Source: Streptococcus mitis bv. 2 str. SK95 (lineage in GTDB: Bacteria > Bacillota > Bacilli > Lactobacillales > Streptococcaceae). From it: DNA of 64,000 nucleotides. A model generated the notes under the pieces. It was not told where the DNA came from. It did not search any database and worked only from the letters and a program-made list of their open reading frames with translations. The stretch covers positions 1 through 64,000 of the forward strand of contig NZ_AFUB01000042.1 of the NCBI RefSeq assembly GCF_000222705.1, given 5' to 3'. This document shows, piece by piece, positions 43,594 through 52,707 of the stretch. Position numbers and translations under genes: made by a program. Every line of letters begins with the position of its first letter. Position 1 is the first letter of the stretch.

Positions 43594-43854
43594 ATGCACA
43601 TTACCTTGATATGTGATATTCATCGCAAGCGCGTGGCTAAGGTTTTGAAAACTTGCCGAAAATACTTGGTTCATGTGCAAAAGTCGGTCTTTGAAGGGCA
43701 TATTACTCCAGCCAAGCTGAGCGCTTTACAAAAAGAATTAGCCAATATTATAGAACCTCAGACAGATTCTGTACAGATTTATCAGTTGGAATCCCCAAAA
43801 TACACCAAGAAGATCCAAATCGGTATGGTAGAATCCAATGACTTTATTCTTTAG
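43594..43854 (+). CDS. cas2: Cas2
   Basis: 86 residues. MHITLICDIHRKRVAKVLK and VHVQKSVFEGHITPAKL match the Cas2 ferredoxin fold (DI-D-R-K and 'QYSVFEG'). It begins on the base after the CorA-like stop and is probably translated with it. It is separated from cas1 by array 1, an unusual order. It should bridge Cas1 during spacer integration. Confidence 0.9.
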   Translation: MHITLICDIHRKRVAKVLKTCRKYLVHVQKSVFEGHITPAKLSALQKELANIIEPQTDSVQIYQLESPKYTKKIQIGMVESNDFIL

Positions 43855-43932
43855 GGATTAAAGTGATGTCATAGTCAGTCATTCAATCGCATGAAGTGTC
43901 CTCTCCATGCGATTTTTCTGATTTTATCTTTC

Positions 43933-44098
43933 AAAAAGTCGGTCGATCTTTTCGATATTTTGTATCTTTTTCAAAAGCTGTCAATCAAGCTGTTTATAAG
44001 CGTTAGGACAAAAAAGATCGACCGACCTTTTTCATTGAAATCTTGAAAAAAGCCCTATTTTTTGATACAATCAATCTAGAAACAGCGAAAATGCTGTT
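43933..44098 (+). other. CRISPR leader 2, duplicate of leader 1
   Basis: Same length and order of elements as leader 1: inverted repeat arms at 43933-43952 and 44012-44031 (one mismatch), then TTGAAA-17-TACAAT at 44043-44071. With the first repeat it forms a 195-base duplication (43933-44127 against 40708-40902) with scattered substitutions between the arms. Confidence 0.88.
44043..44071 (+). promoter_or_regulatory. Leader promoter of CRISPR array 2
   Basis: TTGAAA, 17 bases, TACAAT, identical to the leader 1 promoter. Confidence 0.7.
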
Positions 44099-44265
44099 GT
44101 TATACCTTACCTATAAGGAATTGAGACTCTCCTGAATAAATCAGTACAACCGGCTTAGTTTCGTCGTCTTCCGTTCTACCTTACCTATAAGGAATTGAGA
44201 CTATACACCATCAGCTTTTACACCCATCCAATAGGTTTTCGTTATACCTTACCTATAAGGAATTG
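44099..44265 (+). CRISPR. CRISPR array 2, 3 repeats / 2 spacers
   Basis: Repeats at 44099, 44173 (TC variant at bases 3-4) and 44241. The last repeat again stops matching after base 25. Spacers are 45 and 39 bases. Same repeat and orientation as array 1. Confidence 0.95.
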
Positions 44266-44295
44266 TCCGTGTGTCTTTGTCTGTCTTCAAGGCAC

Positions 44296-44352
44296 CAAAA
44301 AAGCGAGCAAATTCATGTCTGCTAGGAAGCATGAGAATTTGTTCGCCTTTTG
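44296..44352 (+). terminator. Terminator of CRISPR array 2
   Basis: Long stem AAAAGCGAGCAAATTCATG / CATGAGAATTTGTTCGCCTTTT. Confidence 0.75.
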
Positions 44353-44446
44353 TTTGGTAGGATTAGTTGAAATTTTTAGAAAACACAACATATAAATGTG
44401 AATAAAAGTTGTAGTAGAGTCCCTTACTTTTGTAAGAATTATCAAG

Positions 44447-44475
44447 AAAAACTCTCTTAGTAGGAGAGTTTTTTC
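44447..44475. terminator. Hairpin terminator
   Basis: AAAAACTCTC / GAGAGTTTTTT with loop TTAGTAG. No adjacent gene claims it; it may end a lost gene. Confidence 0.75.
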
Positions 44476-44670
44476 CGTGTTTCAACCACAGATAGTATAG
44501 AGCTTAAGTTAGATGGCTGGTCAGTTTTTTGATACTTCATGATAGTGTTGCGAATATTTATTGGTCTATTGGGTTAAATTAAAAACATTATTTTCTATTT
44601 CATTTACCGAAAGCCACTGTAATACAGTGTCCTATCCTACTGTACTAGTCCTTTTTCTGCTTATCTATGG

Positions 44671-44676
44671 TATAAT
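44671..44676 (+). promoter_or_regulatory. Extended -10 of the HAD-ftsY operon
   Basis: TGGTATAAT 38 bases before the first HAD gene; -35 weak. Confidence 0.5.
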
Positions 44677-44713
44677 AGAAGGTAGATTTATCAATTGGAG
44701 TATGAAGGATTTT

Positions 44714-45505
44714 ATGATTAAACTTGTAGCAACCGATATGGATGGAACCTTTCTAGACGGAGAGGGTCGGTTTGATATGGAACGCCTCAAAAACTTGCTT
44801 GTTTCCTACAAGGAAAAGGGAATTTATTTTGCAGTGGCTTCAGGTCGCGGTATCTTGTCGCTGAAAAAGCTGTTTGCGGATGTACGTGATGAAGTGATTT
44901 TTATAGCTGAAAATGGGAGCTATGTTGAGTTTCATGGAGAGGATATGTACGAGGCTACTATGTCTCGGGATTTTTACTTGAGCACTTTTGAAGCTTTAAA
45001 GAAATCACCCTATTTTGATGAAAGAAAAATGCTGCTGACTGGGAAAAAAGCTTGTTATGTATTGGACATTGTGGATGAGACTTATCTCATGTTTAGCCGT
45101 CACTACAATGAAAATATTCAAAAAGTAGCGAGTTTGGAAGATATCAAGGATGAGATTTTTAAATTCACCACTAACTTTACAGAAGATACGATAGAAGCTG
45201 GAGAGGCCTGGGTCAACGAAAACGTTTCTGGTGTGAAAGCCATGACAACAGGTTTTGAATCCATCGATATTGTCTTGGACTACGTTGATAAGGGTGTGGC
45301 TGTTGTTGAGTTATCCAAAAAACTGGAGCTTAGCATGGATCAGGTCATGGCGTTTGGAGATAATCTCAATGACCTTCACATGATGCAGGTTGTGGGTCAC
45401 CCAATCGCTCCAGAAAATGCGCGACCAGAGATTTTAGAATTAGCAGAAGCAGTGATTGGCCACCATAAGGACCAGTCAGTGATGGCTTATATGGAGGGTT
45501 TGTAA
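44714..45505 (+). CDS. Cof-type HAD phosphatase
   Basis: 263 residues. HAD motif I VATDMDGTFLDGEG, motif II VASGRG, motif III/IV Lys region and MAFGDNLNDLHMM; a cap domain lies between. Members dephosphorylate sugar phosphates and cofactors. The ATG at 44714 follows AAGGAT; the reading frame runs far upstream without coding character. Its stop overlaps the next gene's start (TAATG). Confidence 0.9.
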   Translation: MIKLVATDMDGTFLDGEGRFDMERLKNLLVSYKEKGIYFAVASGRGILSLKKLFADVRDEVIFIAENGSYVEFHGEDMYEATMSRDFYLSTFEALKKSPYFDERKMLLTGKKACYVLDIVDETYLMFSRHYNENIQKVASLEDIKDEIFKFTTNFTEDTIEAGEAWVNENVSGVKAMTTGFESIDIVLDYVDKGVAVVELSKKLELSMDQVMAFGDNLNDLHMMQVVGHPIAPENARPEILELAEAVIGHHKDQSVMAYMEGL

Positions 45506-46323
45506 TGGCAGATATTAAATTGATTGCATTGGATTTGGATGGCACCTTGCTGACAACGGATAAAAAGTTGACAGATCGTACCAAGGCGGTCCTAAAAGCT
45601 GCGCGTGACCGTGGCATCAAGGTCGTGCTGACAACGGGTCGTCCTTTGAAAGCTATGGATTTCTTTCTCCATGAGCTAGGGACTGACGGTCAGGAGGATG
45701 AGTACACCATCACCTTTAATGGTGGTCTGGTACAGAAAAATACAGGAGAGATTCTTGATAAAACAGTCTTTTCTATCGACGACGTGGCACGATTGTACGA
45801 GGAAACTGAAAAACTCGGACTTCCGTTAGATGCTATTTCAGAAGGTACAGTCTATCAAATCCAGTCGGACCAAGAGAGTCTCTATGCTAAGTTCAACCCA
45901 GCCCTGACTTTCGTGCCTGTCGCTTTTGAAGATCTATCTAGTCAGATGACGTATAATAAATGTGTGACTGCTTTTGCCCAAGAACCTTTGGATGCAGCGA
46001 TTCAACAGATTTCTCCAGATTTGTTTGACCAATATGAAATCTTCAAATCGCGTGAAATGTTATTGGAATGGTCACCGAAAAACGTCCACAAGGCAACAGG
46101 TTTAGCGAAATTAATTAAACACTTGGGAATCGATCAAAGTCAAGTCATGGCTTGTGGAGACGAGGCTAATGACCTTTCTATGATTGAGTGGGCAGGTCTG
46201 GGGGTTGCCATGCAAAATGCAGTTCCTGCGGTTAAGGCAGTTGCCAATGTCATTACCCCCATGACCAACGACGAAGAAGCCGTTGCTTGGGCTATCGAAG
46301 AATACGTGCTAAAGGAGAATTAG
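45505..46323 (+). CDS. Cof-type HAD phosphatase
   Basis: 272 residues. Motif I ALDLDGTLLTTD, motif II LTTGRPL and motif IV ACGDEANDLSM are intact. Paralogue of the preceding gene, coupled to it by a one-base overlap and followed three bases later by ftsY, so the three form one operon. Confidence 0.92.
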   Translation: MADIKLIALDLDGTLLTTDKKLTDRTKAVLKAARDRGIKVVLTTGRPLKAMDFFLHELGTDGQEDEYTITFNGGLVQKNTGEILDKTVFSIDDVARLYEETEKLGLPLDAISEGTVYQIQSDQESLYAKFNPALTFVPVAFEDLSSQMTYNKCVTAFAQEPLDAAIQQISPDLFDQYEIFKSREMLLEWSPKNVHKATGLAKLIKHLGIDQSQVMACGDEANDLSMIEWAGLGVAMQNAVPAVKAVANVITPMTNDEEAVAWAIEEYVLKEN

Positions 46324-46326
46324 AAT

Positions 46327-47634
46327 ATGGGATTATTTAACCGTTTATTCGGGAAAAAAGAAGAGCCGAAAATCGAAGATATTGTAAAAGAAGCTCTGGA
46401 AAATCTTGATTTGTCAGAAGAGGTTGAACCAACCCAAACAGCTGTCAAAGAAACTTCTCAGGAAGAGACAGCAAGGGACAAAGTGGAAGAAACTCTTGCT
46501 CAAGAAGAACTTCCTCAGGTGTCTACAGAAGAAGTGATTGAGCCAGAAGCAGTTGAGGAAGGGGCTCAAGAAGAGGTTGAGCTAGAAGTTGATGAGACAG
46601 AGCAAAGCCAAGAGCGTGAAGAAGTTTTAGAAGAAGCGAACCAAGAATCTCTAGAAACTGGAGAAGAACTAGCGTCTGAAGTAGTAGAAGAATATCCTCG
46701 AGTTGAAGAAACCATTCAGGAAAAATATGATCGCAGTCTCAAGAAAACGCGTACGGGATTTGGAGCACGCTTGAATGCCTTCTTTGCTAACTTTCGCTCT
46801 GTCGATGAAGACTTTTTTGAAGAATTAGAAGAACTGCTCATCATGAGTGACGTCGGTGTGCAGGTCGCTTCGAACCTAACAGAAGAGCTTCGCTATGAAG
46901 CCAAATTAGAAAACGCTAAGAAGCCTGATGCACTTCGCCGTGTCATTATCGAAAAATTGGTTGAGCTCTATGAGAAGGATGGCAACTACGATGAAAGTAT
47001 CCACTTCCAAGATGGTTTGACAGTCATGCTCTTTGTTGGTGTTAACGGTGTTGGGAAGACAACTTCTATCGGGAAATTAGCTCATCGTTACAAGCAAGCT
47101 GGCAAAAAAGTCATGCTAGTAGCAGCAGATACCTTCCGTGCTGGAGCTGTTGCCCAGCTAGCAGAGTGGGGCCGTCGTGTTGATGTTCCTGTTGTGACGG
47201 GCCCTGAAAAGGCTGATCCAGCAAGTGTGGTCTTTGATGGGATGGAACGTGCTGTAGCAGAAGGAATTGATATTCTCATGATTGATACAGCAGGTCGTCT
47301 GCAAAACAAGGACAACCTCATGGCAGAGTTGGAAAAGATTGGTCGTATTATCAAACGTGTGCTTCCAGAAGCACCACATGAAACCTTCCTAGCACTCGAT
47401 GCTTCAACTGGACAAAATGCTTTGGTACAAGCCAAAGAATTCTCAAAAATCACCCCTGTTACCGGTATTGTATTGACTAAGATTGATGGAACTGCCCGTG
47501 GTGGCGTCGTTCTGGCAATTCGAGAAGAACTTAATATCCCTGTAAAATTGATCGGTTTCGGTGAAAAAATCGATGATATTGGTGAATTTAACTCAGAAAA
47601 CTTTATGAAGGGTCTCTTAGAAGGCTTGATTTAA
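46327..47634 (+). CDS. ftsY: Signal recognition particle receptor FtsY
   Basis: 435 residues. A very acidic N-terminal A domain (about 15-135, mostly E, V, Q) is followed by the NG GTPase domain: G1 GVNGVGKTTSIGK, DTFRAGAVAQLAEWG, DTAGR, TKIDGTARGG. It docks the ribosome-SRP complex at the membrane. Confidence 0.97.
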   Translation: MGLFNRLFGKKEEPKIEDIVKEALENLDLSEEVEPTQTAVKETSQEETARDKVEETLAQEELPQVSTEEVIEPEAVEEGAQEEVELEVDETEQSQEREEVLEEANQESLETGEELASEVVEEYPRVEETIQEKYDRSLKKTRTGFGARLNAFFANFRSVDEDFFEELEELLIMSDVGVQVASNLTEELRYEAKLENAKKPDALRRVIIEKLVELYEKDGNYDESIHFQDGLTVMLFVGVNGVGKTTSIGKLAHRYKQAGKKVMLVAADTFRAGAVAQLAEWGRRVDVPVVTGPEKADPASVVFDGMERAVAEGIDILMIDTAGRLQNKDNLMAELEKIGRIIKRVLPEAPHETFLALDASTGQNALVQAKEFSKITPVTGIVLTKIDGTARGGVVLAIREELNIPVKLIGFGEKIDDIGEFNSENFMKGLLEGLI

Positions 47635-47643
47635 TACAAAATA

Positions 47644-47677
47644 AATATCCTGCAAAATTGACTTGCAGGATATTTTT
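47644..47677. terminator. Bidirectional terminator ftsY / zwf
   Basis: AAATATCCTGCAA / TTGCAGGATATTT with six-base loop between convergent genes. Confidence 0.9.
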
Positions 47678-47678
47678 G

Positions 47679-49166
47679 CTATTCTAAACGGCCATCTTCA
47701 CGATAGGCGATATCTGGTTGCCAGGTCCATTTGGCTCCATACTTTTCAAGTAAGTCAAAGCTAGCTTGTGGTCCCATGCTTCCAGCTTTATAATCGTAGA
47801 GTGGAGCTCCATTTTCAGCCCAGAGTTCTTCGATACGGTCAATCAATTTCCAGGAAGCACTCACCTCATCCCAGTGACTGAAATTGGTTGAGTTGTTGTT
47901 CAAGACATCGTAGATTAATTTCTCGTATGGATCTGGTGAAGCTCCAGTAGCAGTAGCATCTGTACGGTAATCCAGAGAGCTTGGTGCCAAGTTAAATTCT
48001 TCACCGACTTGTTTACCATTGAGGCTGAGAGAGAATCCTTCAGTTGGCTGGATATAGATGGTCAAAATGTTTGGAGCAAGTGGTTCGCCAAAGATAGAGT
48101 CCATTTGCTTAAAGACGATATTGACATGAGTGCCTTTTTCAGTCAGACGTTTCCCTGTACGGAAGAAGAAGGGAACACCACGAAAGCGGTCGCTGTCTAC
48201 AAAGAAAGCACCAGATGCAAAGGTTTCTGTTGTAGACTCAGGGTTAACGTTTGGCTCGCTACGGTAGGAAATGTATTTCTTACCATCGATCTTTCCAGAA
48301 CGGTATTGCCCACGGATAAAGTGTTCTTTTAATTCTTCTTCGCTTGGTTGGTGAAGGTTTTTAAATACCTTAATCTTCTCAGCGCGAATCTCATCCTTTG
48401 TAAAGCTAGCTGGCTTGTCCATGGCTAGAAGAGATAAAAGCTGGAGAGTGTGGTTTTGAACCATGTCACGGAGGGCACCAGATTCATCATAGTAGCCACC
48501 ACGTTCCTCAACACCCAAGCGCTCAGCAAAGGTAATCTGCACATTATCAATGTGCTCACGGTTCCAAACATTTTCAAAGATCATATTGGCAAAACGAACC
48601 GCAAAGATACTTTGAATCATTTCTTTCCCCAAGTAATGGTCGATACGGTAGATCTGTTCTTCATCAAATGTTGCTAGAAGATCTTCGTTGAGTTTACTTG
48701 CAGTTTCATAGTCTGTACCAAAAGGTTTCTCAACAATTAAGCGCTCAAAACCTTTGCCGTCAACGATGTTTTCAGACTTGAGGTGTTTGGCAATGGTACC
48801 AAAGAATTGAGGAGCCATTGATAGGAAGAAGAGTTTGTTGTGGTCCGTTTGGTATTTCTCATCAAGCTCAGCCTGTAATTCACGTAAAGCGATGTAGTTA
48901 TCAGTATCATTGACATCATGGCTTTGATAGTAGAAGTGGCTAGCAAATTCCTGGGCTTGCTCGGTACTATCTGCCAAATCAAGGATGGACTCGACAACTA
49001 CAGATTCAAAATATTCCTTACTCCAAGGTCTACGAGCTGTTCCGATAACTGCAAAATGCTCAGAGAGATTGCCTGATTTATAGAGTCTGAAAAGGGAAGG
49101 GTAGAGTTTGCGTTTAGCTAAATCTCCACTCGCACCGAAAATTGTAACAATAACCTTTGATGACAT
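47679..49166 (-). CDS. zwf: Glucose-6-phosphate 1-dehydrogenase
   Basis: 495 residues. Nucleotide-binding IFGASGDLAKRKLYPSL at the N-terminus and active-site RIDHYLGKEM near residue 175. It makes 6-phosphogluconolactone and NADPH. Single-gene unit. Confidence 0.98.
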   Translation of the reverse strand: MSSKVIVTIFGASGDLAKRKLYPSLFRLYKSGNLSEHFAVIGTARRPWSKEYFESVVVESILDLADSTEQAQEFASHFYYQSHDVNDTDNYIALRELQAELDEKYQTDHNKLFFLSMAPQFFGTIAKHLKSENIVDGKGFERLIVEKPFGTDYETASKLNEDLLATFDEEQIYRIDHYLGKEMIQSIFAVRFANMIFENVWNREHIDNVQITFAERLGVEERGGYYDESGALRDMVQNHTLQLLSLLAMDKPASFTKDEIRAEKIKVFKNLHQPSEEELKEHFIRGQYRSGKIDGKKYISYRSEPNVNPESTTETFASGAFFVDSDRFRGVPFFFRTGKRLTEKGTHVNIVFKQMDSIFGEPLAPNILTIYIQPTEGFSLSLNGKQVGEEFNLAPSSLDYRTDATATGASPDPYEKLIYDVLNNNSTNFSHWDEVSASWKLIDRIEELWAENGAPLYDYKAGSMGPQASFDLLEKYGAKWTWQPDIAYREDGRLE

Positions 49167-49282
49167 CTAGCTACCTAATTTCTATATTTTTTCCTAGTTG
49201 GACTAGGGATGAGATTTCCTCATTGTCATAGTTTTTATTTTATCATAATTTTCAAAAAAATCAAAAAATCCAATACGTAATT

Positions 49283-49313
49283 AAAAAACTGTAAGGAGAA
49301 TCTTACAGTTTTG
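49283..49313 (-). terminator. Terminator of glnP-glnQ
   Basis: ACTGTAAG / CTTACAGT stem flanked by A and T runs, just after the glnQ stop. Confidence 0.85.
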
Positions 49314-49315
49314 TT

Positions 49316-50056
49316 TTATACGTTTAAGACCTTGTCCAAGAACTCTTTTAGACGAGGGTGTTGCGGGTTGTCGAAGATTTGATCTGGAGTTCCATCTTCA
49401 AGGAATTCTCCATCAGCCGTAAAGATAACACGATTGGCAACCTGACGAGCAAATCCCATCTCGTGGGTTACGATGATCATGGTCATACCTTGCTCGGCCA
49501 ATTCCTTCATAACGTTCAATACATCTCCAACCATCTCGGGGTCGAGAGCAGAAGTTGGTTCGTCAAAGAGCATGATGTCAGGATTCATGGCTAGGCCACG
49601 TGCGATAGCCACACGTTGTTTTTGACCACCTGAGAGGCTATCTGGGTTGGCATTCGCTTTATCTGCTAGTCCAACCTTTTCAAGCAACTCCATCCCTAAT
49701 TTTTCAGCTTCTTCTTTGGTCATCCGTTTGTGTTCAATAGGTGCAAAAGTGATATTTTCTAGGACGGACATATGAGGGAAGAGGTTGAAGTGCTGGAAAA
49801 CCATTCCGACGTTTTCACGGACATGGTCGACATTGGTTGACTTTTCAGTCAAATCATAACCATTCACTGTGATGTGGCCACTCGTTACCTCCTCGAGAAG
49901 GTTAAGGCTACGGAGGAAAGTGGATTTACCAGAACCAGAAGGACCGATGATACAAACAACATCTCCTTCATAGAATTTAGTCGTAATGCCTTTTAAAACT
50001 TCATTTTTTCCATAATACTTATGCAAATCATTTACATCAATTTTTAGTTTTGCCAT
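49316..50056 (-). CDS. glnQ: Glutamine/polar amino-acid ABC ATPase
   Basis: 246 residues. Walker [10 protein letters not shown], signature LSGGQKQR, Walker [18 protein letters not shown], switch VTHEMGFA. The ATG at 50056 with AAGAGGATT is preferred over the upstream in-frame start at 50080. The start overlaps the glnP stop by one base. Confidence 0.95.
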   Translation of the reverse strand: MAKLKIDVNDLHKYYGKNEVLKGITTKFYEGDVVCIIGPSGSGKSTFLRSLNLLEEVTSGHITVNGYDLTEKSTNVDHVRENVGMVFQHFNLFPHMSVLENITFAPIEHKRMTKEEAEKLGMELLEKVGLADKANANPDSLSGGQKQRVAIARGLAMNPDIMLFDEPTSALDPEMVGDVLNVMKELAEQGMTMIIVTHEMGFARQVANRVIFTADGEFLEDGTPDQIFDNPQHPRLKEFLDKVLNV

Positions 50057-51504
50057 TAACGAATCCTCTTTTCTAAGCATTTCGCTAGTCTAGTCAAAAG
50101 CGTGATAATTACAAGATAGAAGATAGCAAGGATTGCATACATCTTGAAACTTTGGTAGTTACGGGCGATGATAATCTTACCAGTTTGGAATAGTTCCACC
50201 AGACCGATAGCAGATACAATAGTTGTATCTTTCAAAGCGATAACAAACTGGTTGACGAAGTTTGGAAGCATTAGCTTAGTTGCTTGTGGCAAGATAATCT
50301 TACGCATGGTTTTTCCATAAGAGATACCAAGACTGCGGCTGGCTTCCATTTGTCCAACTGGAACGGCTTGAATCCCACCACGAACGATTTCAGCGATATA
50401 AGCAGCAGCATTGAGCGAAAGGGCAATGGTACCAGCTACAAAGTCGTTAATTGGACTTTGTTGGCCCGTAATTGATTCGATGAAGTTTGGAATACCCCAG
50501 AAGATGAAGGCTGCAAGAATCATCAATGGAATTCCTCGAATAACGTCAACGAAAATCTCAGAGATCAGACGAAGTGATTTGTATGGACTAACGCTGAACA
50601 TACCAAAGATAATCCCAATCACGATTGCAATCGCAAACGAAATAAGGGCTAGAGCGAGAGTGATTCCAAGCCCGCTAAGGAATTGTTTGTAGTTGTTTTG
50701 GAGTAAGCCCCAGATAGTGGTTTCGTCAACTGTACTTGTAGAAGCAGTTGTTGCTCCACTTGCTAGATACTTGTCAAGAATCTTTTGAAATTCTCCATTA
50801 GCCTTGAGGTTTGCAAGTCCGTTATTGAACATCTGGATCAATTCTGGATTTGTACCTTTTTTAACGGCAAAGGCTGTTTCACCGATTGGAGTTCCAGCGA
50901 TTGGCGTTTTCAACTTTTGACCTTGGCTGATAGAATATTTGAGAACAGGCTCGTCATCCATCACGGCATCGATAGCCCCAGTATTGAGACTATCGTACAT
51001 TGATGAACCATCAGCAAAGGTTTTAATTTTGTAGCCGTATTTGCTTTGATTTTCAGTAAGGAATGTTTGAGAAGCCGTCCCGTTTTTAACACCAACTGTC
51101 TTATCCTTGAGGTCTTCATAAGAAGCGATAGTACTTGATTCTTTGACACCGAGAATGGTATTAGCAGTGTAGTAGGAATCTGAGAAGTCAAACGTTGCTT
51201 TACGAGCGTCCGTCACAGACATTCCAGCGATGATACCATCAGCTTGTCCGGCCTGAACAGCACTGATCGCTGCATCAAAGCCTGGGTTAGTAATCTCAAT
51301 TTCAAAACCTTGATCTTTGGCAATAGCCTTGATCAAGTCCATATCAATACCAGTGTACTCGTTGCTTGAATTTTGAAATACGAAGGGAGCAAAAGATGAA
51401 TCACTGGCAATAACATACTTAGATTTAACTGTGTCAGCTTTTACTACTCCTAGTGAGAAAATGGGAAATAAAATTAGCAAAAACGCTATGATTTTTTTCT
51501 TCAT
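50056..51504 (-). CDS. glnP: Fused substrate-binding/permease protein of glutamine ABC transporter
   Basis: 482 residues. Signal peptide (about 1-23), one SBP_bac_3 domain ([19 protein letters not shown] to about residue 250), then a GlnP-type permease with five helices and the EAA loop [19 protein letters not shown]. Fusing the receptor to the permease is typical for lactic acid bacteria. The ATG at 51504 follows AAAGGAGA. Confidence 0.94.
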   Translation of the reverse strand: MKKKIIAFLLILFPIFSLGVVKADTVKSKYVIASDSSFAPFVFQNSSNEYTGIDMDLIKAIAKDQGFEIEITNPGFDAAISAVQAGQADGIIAGMSVTDARKATFDFSDSYYTANTILGVKESSTIASYEDLKDKTVGVKNGTASQTFLTENQSKYGYKIKTFADGSSMYDSLNTGAIDAVMDDEPVLKYSISQGQKLKTPIAGTPIGETAFAVKKGTNPELIQMFNNGLANLKANGEFQKILDKYLASGATTASTSTVDETTIWGLLQNNYKQFLSGLGITLALALISFAIAIVIGIIFGMFSVSPYKSLRLISEIFVDVIRGIPLMILAAFIFWGIPNFIESITGQQSPINDFVAGTIALSLNAAAYIAEIVRGGIQAVPVGQMEASRSLGISYGKTMRKIILPQATKLMLPNFVNQFVIALKDTTIVSAIGLVELFQTGKIIIARNYQSFKMYAILAIFYLVIITLLTRLAKCLEKRIR

Positions 51505-51677
51505 TTTAAGTCTCCTTTCCGAATATTTTCCCATTATATCAGAAAATATTCCAGAAGGCAAATTTTACAGACTTTTATGTTAGAAAATATAACATAAAAG
51601 CCCTTTATTTCTTTCTTGAATTGCCACTACAAAGTGCTATAATAATAGCATATAATAGAAGAAATGAGGGTAGGAAC

Positions 51678-52631
51678 ATGAAGAATAAAAGAATATTTAA
51701 AGACTTCCAATCTTCCCAAATGAGTTTAAATATTTACACAAGTCCTTTGTTAGCCTTTGTTTTTGTCTTTATAGGAGAGTTTGTTGCATATACTTTGTAT
51801 GGTATTAGCTTGTTAGCTCTCATCGGACTTGCTAGAAATTTTGGAGAGGCTGGTCAAAATCTTGCAACTTACTTGCAAACCTTGCAGCAGAGCTTGACGG
51901 ATAAAACAAGTGACTTTCGTTTAATTTTAGCATTGCTGTCCTTTGGTTTTATTCTCAACACTGTGTTCAGATGGACTAAAAAAGTTGAGAAAAGATCTAT
52001 TAGAACCTTGGGATTTTATAGAGAAAATTTCCTTAGCAGTCTTCTGAAAGGATTTGGCCTAGGTTTGGCACTTTTTCTTCTGACCTTGTTAGGTTTGGTG
52101 GTCTTGGGGCAATATCGTTTGGAATCCATTCGCTTGAATCCTTATTCGCTTACTTTTGTCGTCTTTACTATCCCCTTTTGGATTTTACAGGGGACAGCAG
52201 AAGAAGTGGTGTCCCGTGCTTGGCTTCTTCCACAATTGGCCTCAAGAACCAATCTAAAACTTGCTGTTGTCATATCTAGCATATTCTTTACCCTGCTTCA
52301 TGTGGGAAATTCTGGTCTAATACCTCTATCTCTAGTGAATCTCTTCTTATTCGGAGTTGCCATGGCTCTTTACCTTCTCAAAACTGATACAGTTTGGGGG
52401 GTTGCAGGTATTCATGGAGCTTGGAATTTTGCTCAGGGCAATATTTTTGGCATTTTAGTTAGCGGTCAACCGTCAGGAACGTCTCTGATGACCTTTTTAC
52501 CACAAGGCGATCAAGGCTGGCTATCAGGAGGCTCTTTTGGGATTGAAGGTTCTATCATGACAAGTTTAGTCTTGTTACTTCTGATTGTCTATCTCGCTAA
52601 TCAATTAAAGAAAGAAAATGAAAGGATGTGA
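51678..52631 (+). CDS. CPBP family intramembrane metalloprotease
   Basis: 317 residues with about eight membrane helices. The motifs TAEEVVSRAWLLP (EExxxR), FFTLLHVGNSG and IHGAWNFAQG carry the family's Glu, Arg and His residues. Members cleave prenylated proteins or act in bacteriocin immunity; the target here is unknown. The ATG at 51678 follows AGGGTAGGA. Confidence 0.87.
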   Translation: MKNKRIFKDFQSSQMSLNIYTSPLLAFVFVFIGEFVAYTLYGISLLALIGLARNFGEAGQNLATYLQTLQQSLTDKTSDFRLILALLSFGFILNTVFRWTKKVEKRSIRTLGFYRENFLSSLLKGFGLGLALFLLTLLGLVVLGQYRLESIRLNPYSLTFVVFTIPFWILQGTAEEVVSRAWLLPQLASRTNLKLAVVISSIFFTLLHVGNSGLIPLSLVNLFLFGVAMALYLLKTDTVWGVAGIHGAWNFAQGNIFGILVSGQPSGTSLMTFLPQGDQGWLSGGSFGIEGSIMTSLVLLLLIVYLANQLKKENERM

Positions 52632-52707
52632 CTTAGGTCCGTCCTTTTCTTCGTGAAAATGCTATAAGTATGCTAAAATAGGAATAGCACATGGAGAGAG
52701 GATTCTT

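Larger units (their letters stand above)
44266..44713. other. Intergenic right edge of the CRISPR island
   Basis: No gene. It contains two hairpin terminators and the promoter of the HAD gene. Core synteny resumes after it. Confidence 0.6.

Noticed and set aside
44195-44395. Open reading frame over the end of array 2
   Set aside because: Covers a repeat and a terminator hairpin; no ribosome site.
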